Shown: positions 7,284-16,442, numbered from the stretch's first letter. The stretch: DNA of 37,637 nt from Burkholderiales bacterium 70-64 (GCA_001898645.1 MKUQ01000049.1:1-37637); one strand, 5' to 3'. Program-made: numbers and translations. The notes: a model not told the origin generated them from the sequence alone.

Positions 7284-8674
7284 GCGGCACGCCCGGAACA
7301 CCCGCGCACGCCGGCCGCGACGGCGGCCGCCGCCTGTGGAACGAAGCGGTCGAGACGCTGTCGCGCGAGGCGATCGCCGAGCTGCAGCTGCGCCGCCTGC
7401 AGTACCAGGTCCGCTACAACTACGAGCGCTCGCCGGTGCACCGGCGCAAGTTCGAGGAGGCCGGCGCGCGCCCCGAGGACATCCGCAGCCTCGAGGACTT
7501 CGCGCGGATCCCGGTGATGACCAAGGACGAGCACCGTCGCATCCAGGAGGAGTCGCTCGAGCGCCACGGCAGCCCGTTCACGCTGATGGCGTGCGCAGCG
7601 CCCGAGGAGATCGTGCGCATCAACGCAACCTCGGGCACCACCGGCGTGCCGACGCTGTACACGCTGACCGCGCACGACGTGGCGATCGTCAACGAGATGC
7701 ACGCGCGCAAGTACTGGCGCACCGGCATCCGGCCCGGGCACGTGATGCTGCAGGCGCTGTCGCTGAGCATGTTCACCGGCGGCCTGCCGCTGTCGCAGGG
7801 CATCATGCACATGGGCGCGTGCGTCGTGCCGGTGGGCATCGAGGGCGGCACCAAGCGGGTGCTCGATATCGCGCGCATCACGCGCCCGCACGCGATCGTC
7901 GCCACGCCGTCGTTCGGCCAGTACCTGATCGAGGAGGCGCCCAGGCTCACCGGCCGCCCGGCCACCGAGCTGGGGCTGCGCTGGTTCTTCTGCGCCGGCG
8001 AGGGCGGCGGCTCGGACCCGCAGGTGCGGCGCGCGCTCGCCGAGGGCTTCGGCGCGCGCGTGTTCGACCACACCGGCGGCGGGCACGCCTTCCACGGCAT
8101 CTCGTGCGAGGCGCAGGACGAAGGCTGCACGGGTATGCACCTGGTCTCCGAGGACCACTGCCTGCTCGAGCTCGTCGATCCGGGCACGCGCGCTCCGATC
8201 GCGCTCGCCGACGGCGCGGTCGGCGAGATGGTCTTCACCTTCCTCGACTGGCGCGGCGGCCCCTTCATGCGTTACGCGCTGGGCGACCTCCTGCAGGTGA
8301 GGACCCGGCCCTGCAGCTGCGGCCTGCCGGGCATCCGCTTCGCGATCCTCGGGCGCGCCGACGACATGCTCACCGTCAAGGGCGTCAACGTCTACCCGCA
8401 GGCGATCGCCAACGTGATCTTCAGGCTCTATCCGCGGGTCACGGGCGCCTTCCGCATCATGCTGGACCGGCCCGGCCCGAAGGTCGCGCCGCCGCTGCGC
8501 ATCCGCATCGAGCACGGCGGCGTCGGCGAGCAGGACATCGAGGCGCTCGAGCGCGAGCTCACCGCACTGTTTCGCCAGGATCTGCGCATCCGGCCCGCCT
8601 TCGAGTGGCTGGCGCCGGGAACGCTGCCGCGCGAGGCCGGCAAGACGCGCTACATCGAGATCGCCGCGCCCTAG
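7280..8674 (+). CDS. PaaK-like AMP-forming aryl/acyl-CoA ligase
   Basis: This 464-aa protein is of the phenylacetate-CoA ligase branch of adenylate-forming enzymes. It would make an acyl-adenylate and then a CoA thioester in the cytoplasm. Motifs are the phosphate loop SGTTGVPT (about 116-123), YALGDL (about 331), the hinge region GRADDMLTVKGVNVYP (about 357-372), and a C-terminal GKTRYIE with the candidate catalytic lysine. The N-terminal YNYERSPVHRRKFEEAG stretch is typical of PaaK-type enzymes. The ATGA overlap with the VOC gene puts it firmly in the operon. It presumably activates the carboxylic acid released or formed by HyuAB. Phenylacetate itself is only one possible substrate. Confidence 0.88.
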   Translation: MSGTPGTPAHAGRDGGRRLWNEAVETLSREAIAELQLRRLQYQVRYNYERSPVHRRKFEEAGARPEDIRSLEDFARIPVMTKDEHRRIQEESLERHGSPFTLMACAAPEEIVRINATSGTTGVPTLYTLTAHDVAIVNEMHARKYWRTGIRPGHVMLQALSLSMFTGGLPLSQGIMHMGACVVPVGIEGGTKRVLDIARITRPHAIVATPSFGQYLIEEAPRLTGRPATELGLRWFFCAGEGGGSDPQVRRALAEGFGARVFDHTGGGHAFHGISCEAQDEGCTGMHLVSEDHCLLELVDPGTRAPIALADGAVGEMVFTFLDWRGGPFMRYALGDLLQVRTRPCSCGLPGIRFAILGRADDMLTVKGVNVYPQAIANVIFRLYPRVTGAFRIMLDRPGPKVAPPLRIRIEHGGVGEQDIEALERELTALFRQDLRIRPAFEWLAPGTLPREAGKTRYIEIAAP

Positions 8675-8694
8675 ATCAAGAAGGAGGAATCCGC

Positions 8695-9477
8695 ATGGAC
8701 ATGAGACTGACCGGCCGCACCGCGCTGATCACCGGGGCATCGAAGGGGATCGGCTTCGCGATCGCGCGCATGCTCGCCGCCGAGGGCTGCCACCTGCACC
8801 TGGTGGCCCGTTCGGCCGGCGATCTCGAGGCGGCGCGCGCGCAGCTGAGCGGGACCGCCGGCGTCGAGGTGCGCGTCCACGCGATGGACCTGTCGCAGCG
8901 CGGCCGCGTCGAGGAGCTCGCCGCCCGCTGTCCCGACATCGACATCCTGGTGAACAACGCAGGGTCGAACCCGCGCGGCTCGATCGAGGAGATCGACGAG
9001 GAGACCTGGCGCGCGGCCTTCGACCTGAAGGTGTTCGGCTACATCAACATGTGCCGCGCGTACTACCCGGCGATGAAGGCGCGGCGCAGCGGCGTGATCA
9101 TCAACATCCTCGGCAACGGCGGCGAACGGGTCGATGCCGGCTACATCGTCGGCGCCGCCGCCAATGCATCCCTGATGGCATTCACGCGCGCCCTGGGCGG
9201 CAACAGCCCCGTCGACGGCGTGCGCGTCATCGGCGTGAACCCGGGGCCGGTCGCCACCGACCGCCTGGTGGGGCTGATGCGCAGGGAGGCCGGCAAACGC
9301 TTCGGCGATCCCGAGCGCTGGCAGGAGCTGGAGGCGTCGTGCCCATTCGGCCGCGCCGCGACGGTCGACGAGATCGCCGCCACCGTGGTACTGCTCGCCT
9401 CCGACCACTCGTCGTACACGACCGGTACGATCGTGACCATCGACGGCGGCATGGCGAACCGCGGATCGCTCATTTGA
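8695..9477 (+). CDS. SDR-family protein lacking the usual catalytic Ser and Lys
   Basis: This 260-aa protein is a short-chain dehydrogenase/reductase fold and the last gene of the operon. The start is supported by AAGGAGGA about 7 nt upstream. The cofactor motif TGASKGIG (about 16-23) and NNAG (about 86-89) are intact, so NAD(P)(H) binding is likely. The active-site region reads INILGNGG..GYIVGAAANASLM: the Tyr is present, but the position four residues on is Ala where Lys is expected, and the upstream Ser is not seen. It may therefore use another proton relay or do non-redox chemistry. My recollection is that a subgroup of SDRs shares this pattern, which would argue against a mutation. It sits 20 nt after the ligase stop. 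Confidence 0.85.
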   Translation: MDMRLTGRTALITGASKGIGFAIARMLAAEGCHLHLVARSAGDLEAARAQLSGTAGVEVRVHAMDLSQRGRVEELAARCPDIDILVNNAGSNPRGSIEEIDEETWRAAFDLKVFGYINMCRAYYPAMKARRSGVIINILGNGGERVDAGYIVGAAANASLMAFTRALGGNSPVDGVRVIGVNPGPVATDRLVGLMRREAGKRFGDPERWQELEASCPFGRAATVDEIAATVVLLASDHSSYTTGTIVTIDGGMANRGSLI

Positions 9478-9551
9478 AGCCGTGACCCGGGCGCCGCCCC
9501 GCGGCACCCTGTGCTAGTCTCGACCGCGACGGACTTCCATCCCGCGGATCG

Positions 9552-10688
9552 ATGACCTCAACCGACGCCGATTGCCGCCTCGAGCAGGGTGCCGACGGCA
9601 GCGTGGTGTACCTCGCAGGCGTGTGGCGGCTGTCGCGGCTGGCCGAGCTCGACGCGTCGCTGCGTGCGCTCGGCGCGGCGGCCGGGCGCCTGCCCGCGCC
9701 GGTGGTGCTCGACGGCGGTGGGCTGCGCGAGATCGACACGGCATCCGCCCTGCTGCTGTGGCGCTCGCTCGAAGCGTCCGGCGTGGCGGCCGGGACGGTT
9801 TCCACGCGCGGCTTCGGCGATGCCCATGCGCGCATCCTCGAGCTGGTCCGCCAGCGCCTGCCGCAGGTGCAGGGGCGGCCGGCGGCGCCTGCCCGCGGCC
9901 TGGTCGCGCAGGTGGGGGCCGCCTGTGCGGGCCTGCTCGGGCTGCTGTACGGCCACCTCGACTACTTCGGCCGCGTGCTGACCGAGTTCGCGCGCGTCGC
10001 GCTGCGCCCGGCGCGGCTGCGCACGAAGGAGCTGTTCGCCCAGTTCTCGCAGGTATGCGTGTCGGCGATCCCGGTGGTGGCGCTGGTCACCTTCCTGATC
10101 GGGCTGGTGGTGGCCTATCTGCTCGGTCTGCAGGCCGAGCAGTACGGCGCCAACATCTTCGTGGTCGACGGCGTGGCCCTGGGGCTGGCGCGCGAGTTCT
10201 CGCCGCTGATCGTGGCGGTGATCATCGCCGGGCGCTCGGGGGCGGCCTTCACCGCGCAGCTCGGCACGATGAAGCTCACCGAGGAGATCGACGCCATCCG
10301 CACGCTGGGCCTGTCGGCCGAGCAGGTGCTGGTGGTGCCGCGCGTGCTCGCGCTGGTGCTCTCGCTGCCGCTGCTGGTATTCGTCGGCGACGTGATGGGC
10401 ATGCTCGGGGCGATGGTGATCGCGCAGCAGAAGCTCGACATCCCGCCGGCGGCGTTCGTCAGCCGGCTGCACGAGGCGCTGGCGCCGCGGCACTTCGTCA
10501 TCGGGCTCGCCAAGGCGCCGGTCTTTGCGCTGTTCATCGCGGTGATCGGCTGCCGCATGGGCATGGCGGTGAGCCGCGACACGCGCTCGATCGGCATGAA
10601 CACCACGTCCACCGTGGTCCAGGGCATCGTCGCGGTGATCCTGCTCGATGCGCTGTTCGCGGTGCTGCTGCAGGCGCTCGAGCTGTGA
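9552..10688 (+). CDS. mlaE: MlaE-family ABC permease with N-terminal STAS domain
   Basis: This 378-aa protein is the inner-membrane permease of an Mla-type phospholipid or hydrophobic-compound transporter. Residues 1 to about 105 form a STAS-like domain (VVLDGGGLREIDTASALLLWRSL), fused here to the permease. Residues 120-378 hold the MlaE domain with about five or six helices and the family segment REFSPLIVAVIIAGRSGAAFTAQLGTMKLTEEIDAI. The ATG follows a 74-nt gap after the hyu operon, so it may have its own promoter. Its stop overlaps the GTG start of the ATPase gene. The STAS fusion replaces the separate MlaB subunit of enterobacteria, which is inferred from domain order. Confidence 0.9.
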   Translation: MTSTDADCRLEQGADGSVVYLAGVWRLSRLAELDASLRALGAAAGRLPAPVVLDGGGLREIDTASALLLWRSLEASGVAAGTVSTRGFGDAHARILELVRQRLPQVQGRPAAPARGLVAQVGAACAGLLGLLYGHLDYFGRVLTEFARVALRPARLRTKELFAQFSQVCVSAIPVVALVTFLIGLVVAYLLGLQAEQYGANIFVVDGVALGLAREFSPLIVAVIIAGRSGAAFTAQLGTMKLTEEIDAIRTLGLSAEQVLVVPRVLALVLSLPLLVFVGDVMGMLGAMVIAQQKLDIPPAAFVSRLHEALAPRHFVIGLAKAPVFALFIAVIGCRMGMAVSRDTRSIGMNTTSTVVQGIVAVILLDALFAVLLQALEL

Positions 10689-11512
10689 GCGCTTCCGCGA
10701 CCGCCGCCGCGGGCCGGGTCGGCTCGGGCCCTGGCTCCGGCGCCGCGCCGGTGATCGAGATCGAGGCGGTGCGCACGCGCTTCGGCAGCCAGGTGGTCCA
10801 CGACGGCGTGGACCTGCGCATCGGCCGCGGCGAGCTGGTGGCGCTGATCGGCGGCAGCGGCAGCGGCAAGTCGGTGCTGCTGCGCGAGATCATCGGCCTG
10901 CAGCGGCCCAGCGGCGGGCGCGTCCGGCTGCTCGGCAGCGACGTCTGGTCGGCCTCGGCCGCGCAGCTCACCGCCCTGCGCCGGCGCATCGGCGTGATGT
11001 TCCAGGACGGCGCGCTGTTCTCCTCGCTCACGGTGGCGGGCAACGTCACCACCCCGATGATCGAGCACGGCGGCATCCCGCGTGCATTCATGGCCGCCCT
11101 GGTCGAGCTGCGCCTGTCGATGGCGGGCCTGCCCGGATCGGCCGGCGCCATGCGCCCGAGCGAGCTCTCGGGAGGGATGCGCAAGCGCGCGGCCATCGCG
11201 CGAGCGCTGGCGCTCGAGCCCGAGGTGCTGTTCCTGGACGAGCCCACCGCCGGCCTCGACCCGATCACCGCCCGCGCCTTCGACGCGCTGCTCGCCTCGC
11301 TGTGCCGCGACCTCGGCATCACCGTGCTGATCGTCACGCACGACCTCGATACGCTGCTGTCGATCGCGCAGCGGGTGGTGGTGCTCGGCAAAGGGCGCGT
11401 CATCGCCGACGGGCCGCTGGCCGAGGTCACCGCCGTGGACGATCCGTGGATACGCGCCTACTTCTCGGGCCGTAGAATGCTTGCAGCGGAGGAATCGAGC
11501 GATGGAGCCTGA
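10685..11512 (+). CDS. mlaF: MlaF-type ABC transporter ATPase
   Basis: This 275-aa cytoplasmic ATPase would energise the MlaE permease. Walker A GGSGSGKS is at about 56-63, the Q-loop FQDG at about 105, the signature LSGGMRKRAAIARAL at about 161, Walker B VLFLDEP at about 182, and the H-loop THD at about 218. LSGGM with RKR is the usual Mla/Ttg2 form of the signature. The GTG start (10685) overlaps the mlaE stop. The first 20 residues are a Gly/Ala-rich lead, so a later GTG before IEIEAV is possible. Its last codons overlap the mlaD start, so the four genes are probably translationally coupled. Confidence 0.92.
   Translation: MSASATAAAGRVGSGPGSGAAPVIEIEAVRTRFGSQVVHDGVDLRIGRGELVALIGGSGSGKSVLLREIIGLQRPSGGRVRLLGSDVWSASAAQLTALRRRIGVMFQDGALFSSLTVAGNVTTPMIEHGGIPRAFMAALVELRLSMAGLPGSAGAMRPSELSGGMRKRAAIARALALEPEVLFLDEPTAGLDPITARAFDALLASLCRDLGITVLIVTHDLDTLLSIAQRVVVLGKGRVIADGPLAEVTAVDDPWIRAYFSGRRMLAAEESSDGA
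11473..11478 (+). promoter_or_regulatory. Possible internal -10 element before mlaD
   Basis: TAGAAT lies inside the end of mlaF, 23 nt upstream of the mlaD ATG, in the context CGTAGAATGC. No good -35 box is seen at 16-18 nt spacing. It is weak evidence for an internal promoter. Confidence 0.2.
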
Positions 11513-12470
11513 GGCCCGGTACACGCTGGTCGGCGCGATCGTGCTGGCCCTGATCGTCGCGGTAGCGGCGGGCTACGTATGGCTCGCGCACACCGGCGGC
11601 GGCAGCGGCTACCACTACTACACGATCCACTTCGAGCGCCAGTCGCTCGATGGCCTGCAGCTGGGCAGCGACGTCAACATGCGCGGGGTGAAGGTCGGGC
11701 GCGTGCAGGAGTACTCGATCTCGCGCGACAACATCAACCGGGTCGACGTCACCGTGCGCGTCGACCGGGAGACGCCGGTGAGCCTGAACACGAAGGCGGT
11801 GATCGCGCGCAACCTGGTCACCGGGCTGGCCCGCATCGACCTGGTCACGCCGGGCACGCCGGGCCCGGAGCTGGTCGAGGTGACCCCGGGCGAGCGCTAT
11901 CCGGTCATCCCGGAAGGCACCTCCGATCTCGACCAGATCGCCGGGGCGCTGAGCCGGCTCGCGGTCACCGGCGAGTCGGCGCTCAGGAACGTCGAGGACC
12001 TGCTCAATGCCGACAACCGCGAGAAGCTGATGGGCGCGATCACCTCGGTGCGCGACCTCGCGAGCAACCTCGACCAGCGGCTCGCGCACGTCGACGAGAC
12101 GGTCGACGGCATCCGCAGCTCCGCGCTGGCCATGCAGCGATCGAGCCTCGACATCGCGGCTTCGATCGACCGGCTCTCGCGGCAGGCCGCCGAGACGCTG
12201 AGCGGCATCCAGCCGCTGGTGAGCGACGCGCAGACGGCGCTCGGCAGCGTGTCGCAGGCGGCGCATGCCCTCGAGCGCGAATCCACGGCGGTGGTGCAGC
12301 GGTTCGATTCCGCCGCCGATGCGAGCACGCTCGAGCTGCGCGCCACCGCGCGCGACCTGCGCCGCAGCGCCGAGCAGGTGTCCAGGGCCGTGGAGCGTCT
12401 GAACGATCCGCGCGCCGCGCTGCTCGGGCCCTCGCCCGCGCAGCTCGGCCCCGGGGAGGGCACGCGATGA
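11502..12470 (+). CDS. mlaD: MCE-domain protein MlaD/PqiB-like
   Basis: This 322-aa periplasmic lipid-binding protein is anchored by one N-terminal helix (LVGAIVLALIVAVAAGYVWLA, residues 9-29). The MCE domain spans about 38-115, with the diagnostic stretches GLQLGSDVNMRGVKVGRV and ARNLVTGLARIDL. Residues about 145-300 are alpha-helical and heptad-like, consistent with the coiled-coil tunnel seen in longer MCE proteins. The start has GCGGAGGAAT about 10 nt upstream. The operon position (permease, ATPase, MCE, lipoprotein) supports a role in moving lipids or hydrophobic molecules between the membranes. Confidence 0.9.
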   Translation: MEPEARYTLVGAIVLALIVAVAAGYVWLAHTGGGSGYHYYTIHFERQSLDGLQLGSDVNMRGVKVGRVQEYSISRDNINRVDVTVRVDRETPVSLNTKAVIARNLVTGLARIDLVTPGTPGPELVEVTPGERYPVIPEGTSDLDQIAGALSRLAVTGESALRNVEDLLNADNREKLMGAITSVRDLASNLDQRLAHVDETVDGIRSSALAMQRSSLDIAASIDRLSRQAAETLSGIQPLVSDAQTALGSVSQAAHALERESTAVVQRFDSAADASTLELRATARDLRRSAEQVSRAVERLNDPRAALLGPSPAQLGPGEGTR

Positions 12471-13144
12471 GCCATGCCGCATCGGGCCGCCGCACGGGCG
12501 GACGGGCGCCGCGCAGCGCCGCGCGCAGGCGGCTGCTCGGCGCGTTCGCCGCGGCGCCGCTGGCCGGCGCGCTGGCCGGCTGCGTCGGCCTGGGCGAGGC
12601 GCCCGCGCACGTGTACTACGAGCTCGACGACCTCGGCGGCGGCACTCCTCCCGCAGCGGGCGCGCGCGTCGAGCACACCCTGCTGGTGGCGGGTTCGGCG
12701 GTCAACGGCCTGCTCGATTCCACTGCCCTGGCGTTCAGCCGCGCGGCGGGAGCGCGCCAGCAATATCAGTTCGCGAGCTGGAGCGAGCGCCCCGCCCAGC
12801 GCATCGCGCGCCTGATGGCGAGGCGCCTGCGCGAGGCGCAGGTGTTTCGCGACGTGGTCGCCGAGACCGCGCCGGTGCGCGGCGACTGGCTGCTCGAGCT
12901 GCAGCTGGAGCAGCTGTTCCACGACGATGCCGCCCCGCCGGGCGAGGCGCGCATCGAGGTCACCGCCGACCTCGTCGACCGCCTTGCGCGCCGCTCGATC
13001 GCGAGGCGCCGGTTCGTGCAGCGTGAGCCGCTGGCGGGCGAATCGGCTGCGCAGGCGGTGGCCGCGTTCGACCGCGCGCTCACGCGGCTGCTCGACGAGG
13101 CCTCGGCCTGGGTGCTCGCGCAGGCCGCCCGCCCCCCGGGCTGA
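12467..13144 (+). CDS. ABC-type transport auxiliary lipoprotein (PqiC-like)
   Basis: This 225-aa protein is predicted to be exported. A twin-arginine-rich lead (SAARRRLLGAFAAAPLAGALAG, broken by RRR) ends in the lipobox LAGC (residues about 37-40), so it should be lipid-anchored. The domain LLVAGSAVNGLLDSTALAFSR..YQFASWSERPAQRIARLMARRL is typical of auxiliary lipoproteins of MCE transporters, proposed to complete the path at the outer membrane. The start overlaps the mlaD stop as ATGA. It ends the operon, and a hairpin lies 18 nt downstream. Confidence 0.85.
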   Translation: MSHAASGRRTGGRAPRSAARRRLLGAFAAAPLAGALAGCVGLGEAPAHVYYELDDLGGGTPPAAGARVEHTLLVAGSAVNGLLDSTALAFSRAAGARQQYQFASWSERPAQRIARLMARRLREAQVFRDVVAETAPVRGDWLLELQLEQLFHDDAAPPGEARIEVTADLVDRLARRSIARRRFVQREPLAGESAAQAVAAFDRALTRLLDEASAWVLAQAARPPG

Positions 13145-13161
13145 ACCGCCCGTCTCCGTAG

Positions 13162-13187
13162 CCTGTCCGCCGGTCGGCGGCAACAGG
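13162..13187 (+). terminator. Hairpin after the Mla operon
   Basis: CCTGT and ACAGG form an outer pair around CCGCC-GGTC-GGCGG, with a two-base bulge. No T-tract follows, so it would be a factor-dependent terminator or an RNA-stabilising structure rather than a classic intrinsic terminator. Confidence 0.3.
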
Positions 13188-13282
13188 AAATCCGTCACGC
13201 CTGTTGCGATCTTCTCGCGAACGCGGGAAACGTGCCGCTTTTTCGCCGATGCGCGGCCGCGGCGCCTGATACGGGGGGCTCC

Positions 13283-15013
13283 ATGACGACGTTGTCGCAA
13301 CGTGCCGTACGGGCGGTGCAGTTGGTGCTCCTGTCCGCGGCGCTCGCCGCGTGCGGCGGCGGTGGCGGCAGCGGATCGGACGGCACCGCGCTGAAGGAGC
13401 CTCCGACGCTGCCGCCGGCCGAGCAGCCGAGCGAGAAGGACACCGTGCGCTTTCTCGCGCAGGCCGGGTTCGGCGCGCCGACCGCGGCCATCGAGCGTAC
13501 CCGGCGCATCGGCTTCGAAGCCTGGCTCGCCGAGCAGTTCGCGCTGCCGCAGAGCCGCCACCAGCCCTATGTCGATGCGCAGATCGAGGCGGCGGCCGCG
13601 GCGGGCCAGTCGACCAACCAGCACAACTGGGTCTACGAGAGCTTCTGGCGCACCGCGATCGAAGGCAACGACCAGCTGCGCCACCGCGTGGCATTCGCCC
13701 TGTCGCAGATCTTCGTGGTTTCGCTGGTCGACGACAACGTCGGCGGCTACGCGCGCGGCGTGGCGAGCTATTTCGACATGCTCGGGCGCGACGCCTTCGG
13801 AAACTTCCGCGTCCTGCTCGAGGACGTCGCGCTGCATCCGATGATGGGGCTGTACCTCTCGCACCTGCGCAACCAGAAGGAAGACCCGGCGCGCGGGCGC
13901 GTGCCCGACGAGAACTTCGCGCGCGAGGTGATGCAGCTGTTCACCATTGGCCTGCGCGAGCTGAACCCGGACGGCACGCCGCGGCTGGGCGCGCACAACG
14001 AGCCGATCGAGACCTACACCAACGAGGACGTGACCGGCCTGGCGAAGGTCTTCACCGGTTGGAGCTGGGCCGGCCCGGACAAGTCGGACACGCGCTTCTT
14101 CGGCGGCAATCCGCATCCCGATCGCGCGGTGCTGCCGATGCAGTCCTATCCCAGGTTCCACTCCACCTCGGAAAAGCGCTTCCTCGGCATCTCCATCTCC
14201 GCGCAGGGCTCGGCCGATCCGGAGGCGAGCCTGCGCGCGGCGCTCGACCGCCTGGTCGCGCACCCGAACGTCGGCCCGTTCATCGGCAGGCAGCTGATCC
14301 AGCGGCTGGTGACGAGCAACCCGAGCCCGGCCTATGTCGCGCGCGTGGCCGCCGCTTTCGCCGACAACGGCGCCGGGGTGCGCGGCGACATGAAGGCCGT
14401 GATCCGGGCGGTGCTGCTCGATCCGGAGGCGCGCCGGCCGGCGCCGGAGGCGGGCGACGGCAAGCTGCGCGAGCCGGTGCTGCGCATGGCGCACTGGCTG
14501 CGTACCTTCAACGGCCGCTCGGCCTCCGGGCGCTTCCTCATCGGCAACACCGACGACCCGAACTCCAGCCTCGGGCAGACGCCGATGCGCTCGCCCTCGG
14601 TGTTCAACTTCTATCGTCCCGGCTACGTGCCGCCCAATACCGGCATCGCCGCCGCCGGCCTGGTGGCGCCGGAATTCCAGATCACGCACGAGTCCTCGGT
14701 GGCCGGCTACCTCAACGCCATGCGCAGCGCGCTCACCAGCGGCGCGGGCAGCGGCAACCCGCGCGACGTGCAGCCGGACTACGGCGAGGTGATCGCGCTG
14801 GCCGATACGCCCGCCGCGCTGGTCGATCGCATCGGCCTGCTGCTGATGGCCGGCGAGATGTCGGCGGAGCTGCGCGCTCAGCTCATCGACGCGGTCGGCT
14901 CGGTGGCGATCTCCTCGAGCAACGCGCAGTCGGCGGCCAACGCGCGGCTGAACCGGGTGAGGCTGGCCATCTTCCTCACCATGGCGTCGGCCGAGTACCT
15001 GATCCAGAAGTGA
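13283..15013 (+). CDS. DUF1800-family exported lipoprotein
   Basis: This 576-aa protein begins with a signal sequence ending in the lipobox LAAC (residues about 21-24), followed by a Gly-run linker. The DUF1800 domain fills the rest: DTVRFLAQAGFG near residue 52, HRVAFALSQIFVVS near 135, NFAREVMQLFTIGLRELNPDG at about 210-230, and the C-terminal PNSSLGQTPMRSPSVFNFYRPGY near 430-452. The frame is open 17 codons upstream, but the ATG at 13283 follows a G-rich ribosome site and starts the signal peptide. DUF1800 genes are nearly always paired with DUF1501 genes, as here, 13 nt apart. The biochemical role is unknown. Confidence 0.9.
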   Translation: MTTLSQRAVRAVQLVLLSAALAACGGGGGSGSDGTALKEPPTLPPAEQPSEKDTVRFLAQAGFGAPTAAIERTRRIGFEAWLAEQFALPQSRHQPYVDAQIEAAAAAGQSTNQHNWVYESFWRTAIEGNDQLRHRVAFALSQIFVVSLVDDNVGGYARGVASYFDMLGRDAFGNFRVLLEDVALHPMMGLYLSHLRNQKEDPARGRVPDENFAREVMQLFTIGLRELNPDGTPRLGAHNEPIETYTNEDVTGLAKVFTGWSWAGPDKSDTRFFGGNPHPDRAVLPMQSYPRFHSTSEKRFLGISISAQGSADPEASLRAALDRLVAHPNVGPFIGRQLIQRLVTSNPSPAYVARVAAAFADNGAGVRGDMKAVIRAVLLDPEARRPAPEAGDGKLREPVLRMAHWLRTFNGRSASGRFLIGNTDDPNSSLGQTPMRSPSVFNFYRPGYVPPNTGIAAAGLVAPEFQITHESSVAGYLNAMRSALTSGAGSGNPRDVQPDYGEVIALADTPAALVDRIGLLLMAGEMSAELRAQLIDAVGSVAISSSNAQSAANARLNRVRLAIFLTMASAEYLIQK

Positions 15014-15026
15014 GCCCGGAGCGAAC

Positions 15027-16442
15027 ATGAAGAGAGTCGATGCCTCGCGCCGTGAGTTCCTGCGCATCTCGTCGCTGCTGTCGGTGCTCGGACCGGCCGG
15101 CGCGCCGTTCGCGCTGAACCTGGCCGCCGTCGGCGCGGCCGCCGCCCAGTCGGCCGACGACTACCGCGCGCTGGTGTGCCTGTTCTTCTTCGGCGGCAAC
15201 GACAGCCACAACATGGTTCTCGCCACCGATCCCGATTCCTGGGCCGAGTACCAGCGCCTGCGCGCCACGCCGCCCGATCCGATCGCACTGCCGGCGCCGG
15301 GGGCCGCCGGCGGGGTGCTGCCCATCGTGCCGAACACGCCGCAATCCGGCCGCAGCTTCGCGCTGCATCCCAACCTCGGTCCGCTGCAGGCGCTGTTCGA
15401 GGCCGGGCGCGCGGCGGTGGTCGCCAACGTCGGCCCGCTGATCGCGCCGCTGACCCGCACGCAGTACGACCGCGGTACCGTGCCGCGCCCGGCCAACCTG
15501 TTCTCGCACAACGACCAGCAGTCGACCTGGCAGGCCTACGGGCCCGAGGGGGCGCGCTTCGGCTGGGGCGGGCGGATGGGAGACCTGCTCGCCGGCCGCA
15601 ACGCCGCCTCCACCTTCACCTGCATGTCGGTGTCGGGCAATGCCGTCTGGCTGGCCGGCCGCTCGACGCTGCAGTACCCGATCGGGCCCAACGGCGGCAT
15701 CGCGATCGCGGGCCTGAGCGGTTCGCTGTTCGGCTCATCGAGCGCGCCCAGCGTGCTGCGCTCCATCGTCACCGCCGACCGCGCGCATCCCATGGAGAAG
15801 GAATGGGGACGCATCACCGCCCGCTCGATCGGCGCGCAGGCCGCGCTCAATGCGGCGATGCTGCCCGCCACCAGCCTCGAGGCGGTGCCCCAGGTGCCGG
15901 GCACGACGCAGGCCAACGGCCTGGCTGCGCAGCTGCAGACGGTCGCCCGCGTCATCGGCGGGCGCGGCGCGCTCGGCGCCAGGCGCCAGATCTTCTTCGT
16001 CGGCCTGGGCGGCTTCGACACCCACGACGTGCAGCGGGTGAACCAGGGCAACCTGATGACGCGCATCGGCCAGGCGCTGGACTACTTCGACCGGCTGCTC
16101 TCGAGCTCCGCGGTCAACGCCCTGAACGACGTGACGCTGTTCACCGCTTCCGACTTCGGCCGCACGCTGACCAGCAACGGCGATGGGACCGACCACGGCT
16201 GGGGCGCGCACCACTTCGTGGCCGGCGGCGCGGTGCGCGGCAAGGACATCTACGGCCGCTATCCGGTGATCGGCGTGAACACCGCCGACGACGTCGGCCA
16301 GGGCAGGCTGCTGCCCGCCATCTCGGTCGACCAGTACGCGGCCACGCTGGCGCGCTGGTTCGGGCTCGACGCGGGCCAGCTCGCCGACGTCTTCCCGAAC
16401 CTGGGCAACTTCGCGCAGGCCGACCTCGGCTTCATGCGTTGA
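15027..16442 (+). CDS. DUF1501-family protein with twin-arginine signal
   Basis: This 471-aa protein is the partner of the upstream DUF1800 protein. The N terminus carries the twin-arginine motif SRREFLR and a hydrophobic segment ending AAAAQSA near residue 42, so Tat export of a folded protein is likely. DUF1501 proteins resemble the sulfatase/alkaline-phosphatase fold: LVCLFFFGGNDSHNMV (about 50-65) gives candidate metal ligands, and GFDTHD (about 329) and DHGWGAHHF (about 390) hold the later Asp/His residues. The start is preceded by GGAGCGAAC. Hydrolase activity is inferred from fold and motifs; the substrate is unknown. Confidence 0.9.
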   Translation: MKRVDASRREFLRISSLLSVLGPAGAPFALNLAAVGAAAAQSADDYRALVCLFFFGGNDSHNMVLATDPDSWAEYQRLRATPPDPIALPAPGAAGGVLPIVPNTPQSGRSFALHPNLGPLQALFEAGRAAVVANVGPLIAPLTRTQYDRGTVPRPANLFSHNDQQSTWQAYGPEGARFGWGGRMGDLLAGRNAASTFTCMSVSGNAVWLAGRSTLQYPIGPNGGIAIAGLSGSLFGSSSAPSVLRSIVTADRAHPMEKEWGRITARSIGAQAALNAAMLPATSLEAVPQVPGTTQANGLAAQLQTVARVIGGRGALGARRQIFFVGLGGFDTHDVQRVNQGNLMTRIGQALDYFDRLLSSSAVNALNDVTLFTASDFGRTLTSNGDGTDHGWGAHHFVAGGAVRGKDIYGRYPVIGVNTADDVGQGRLLPAISVDQYAATLARWFGLDAGQLADVFPNLGNFAQADLGFMR

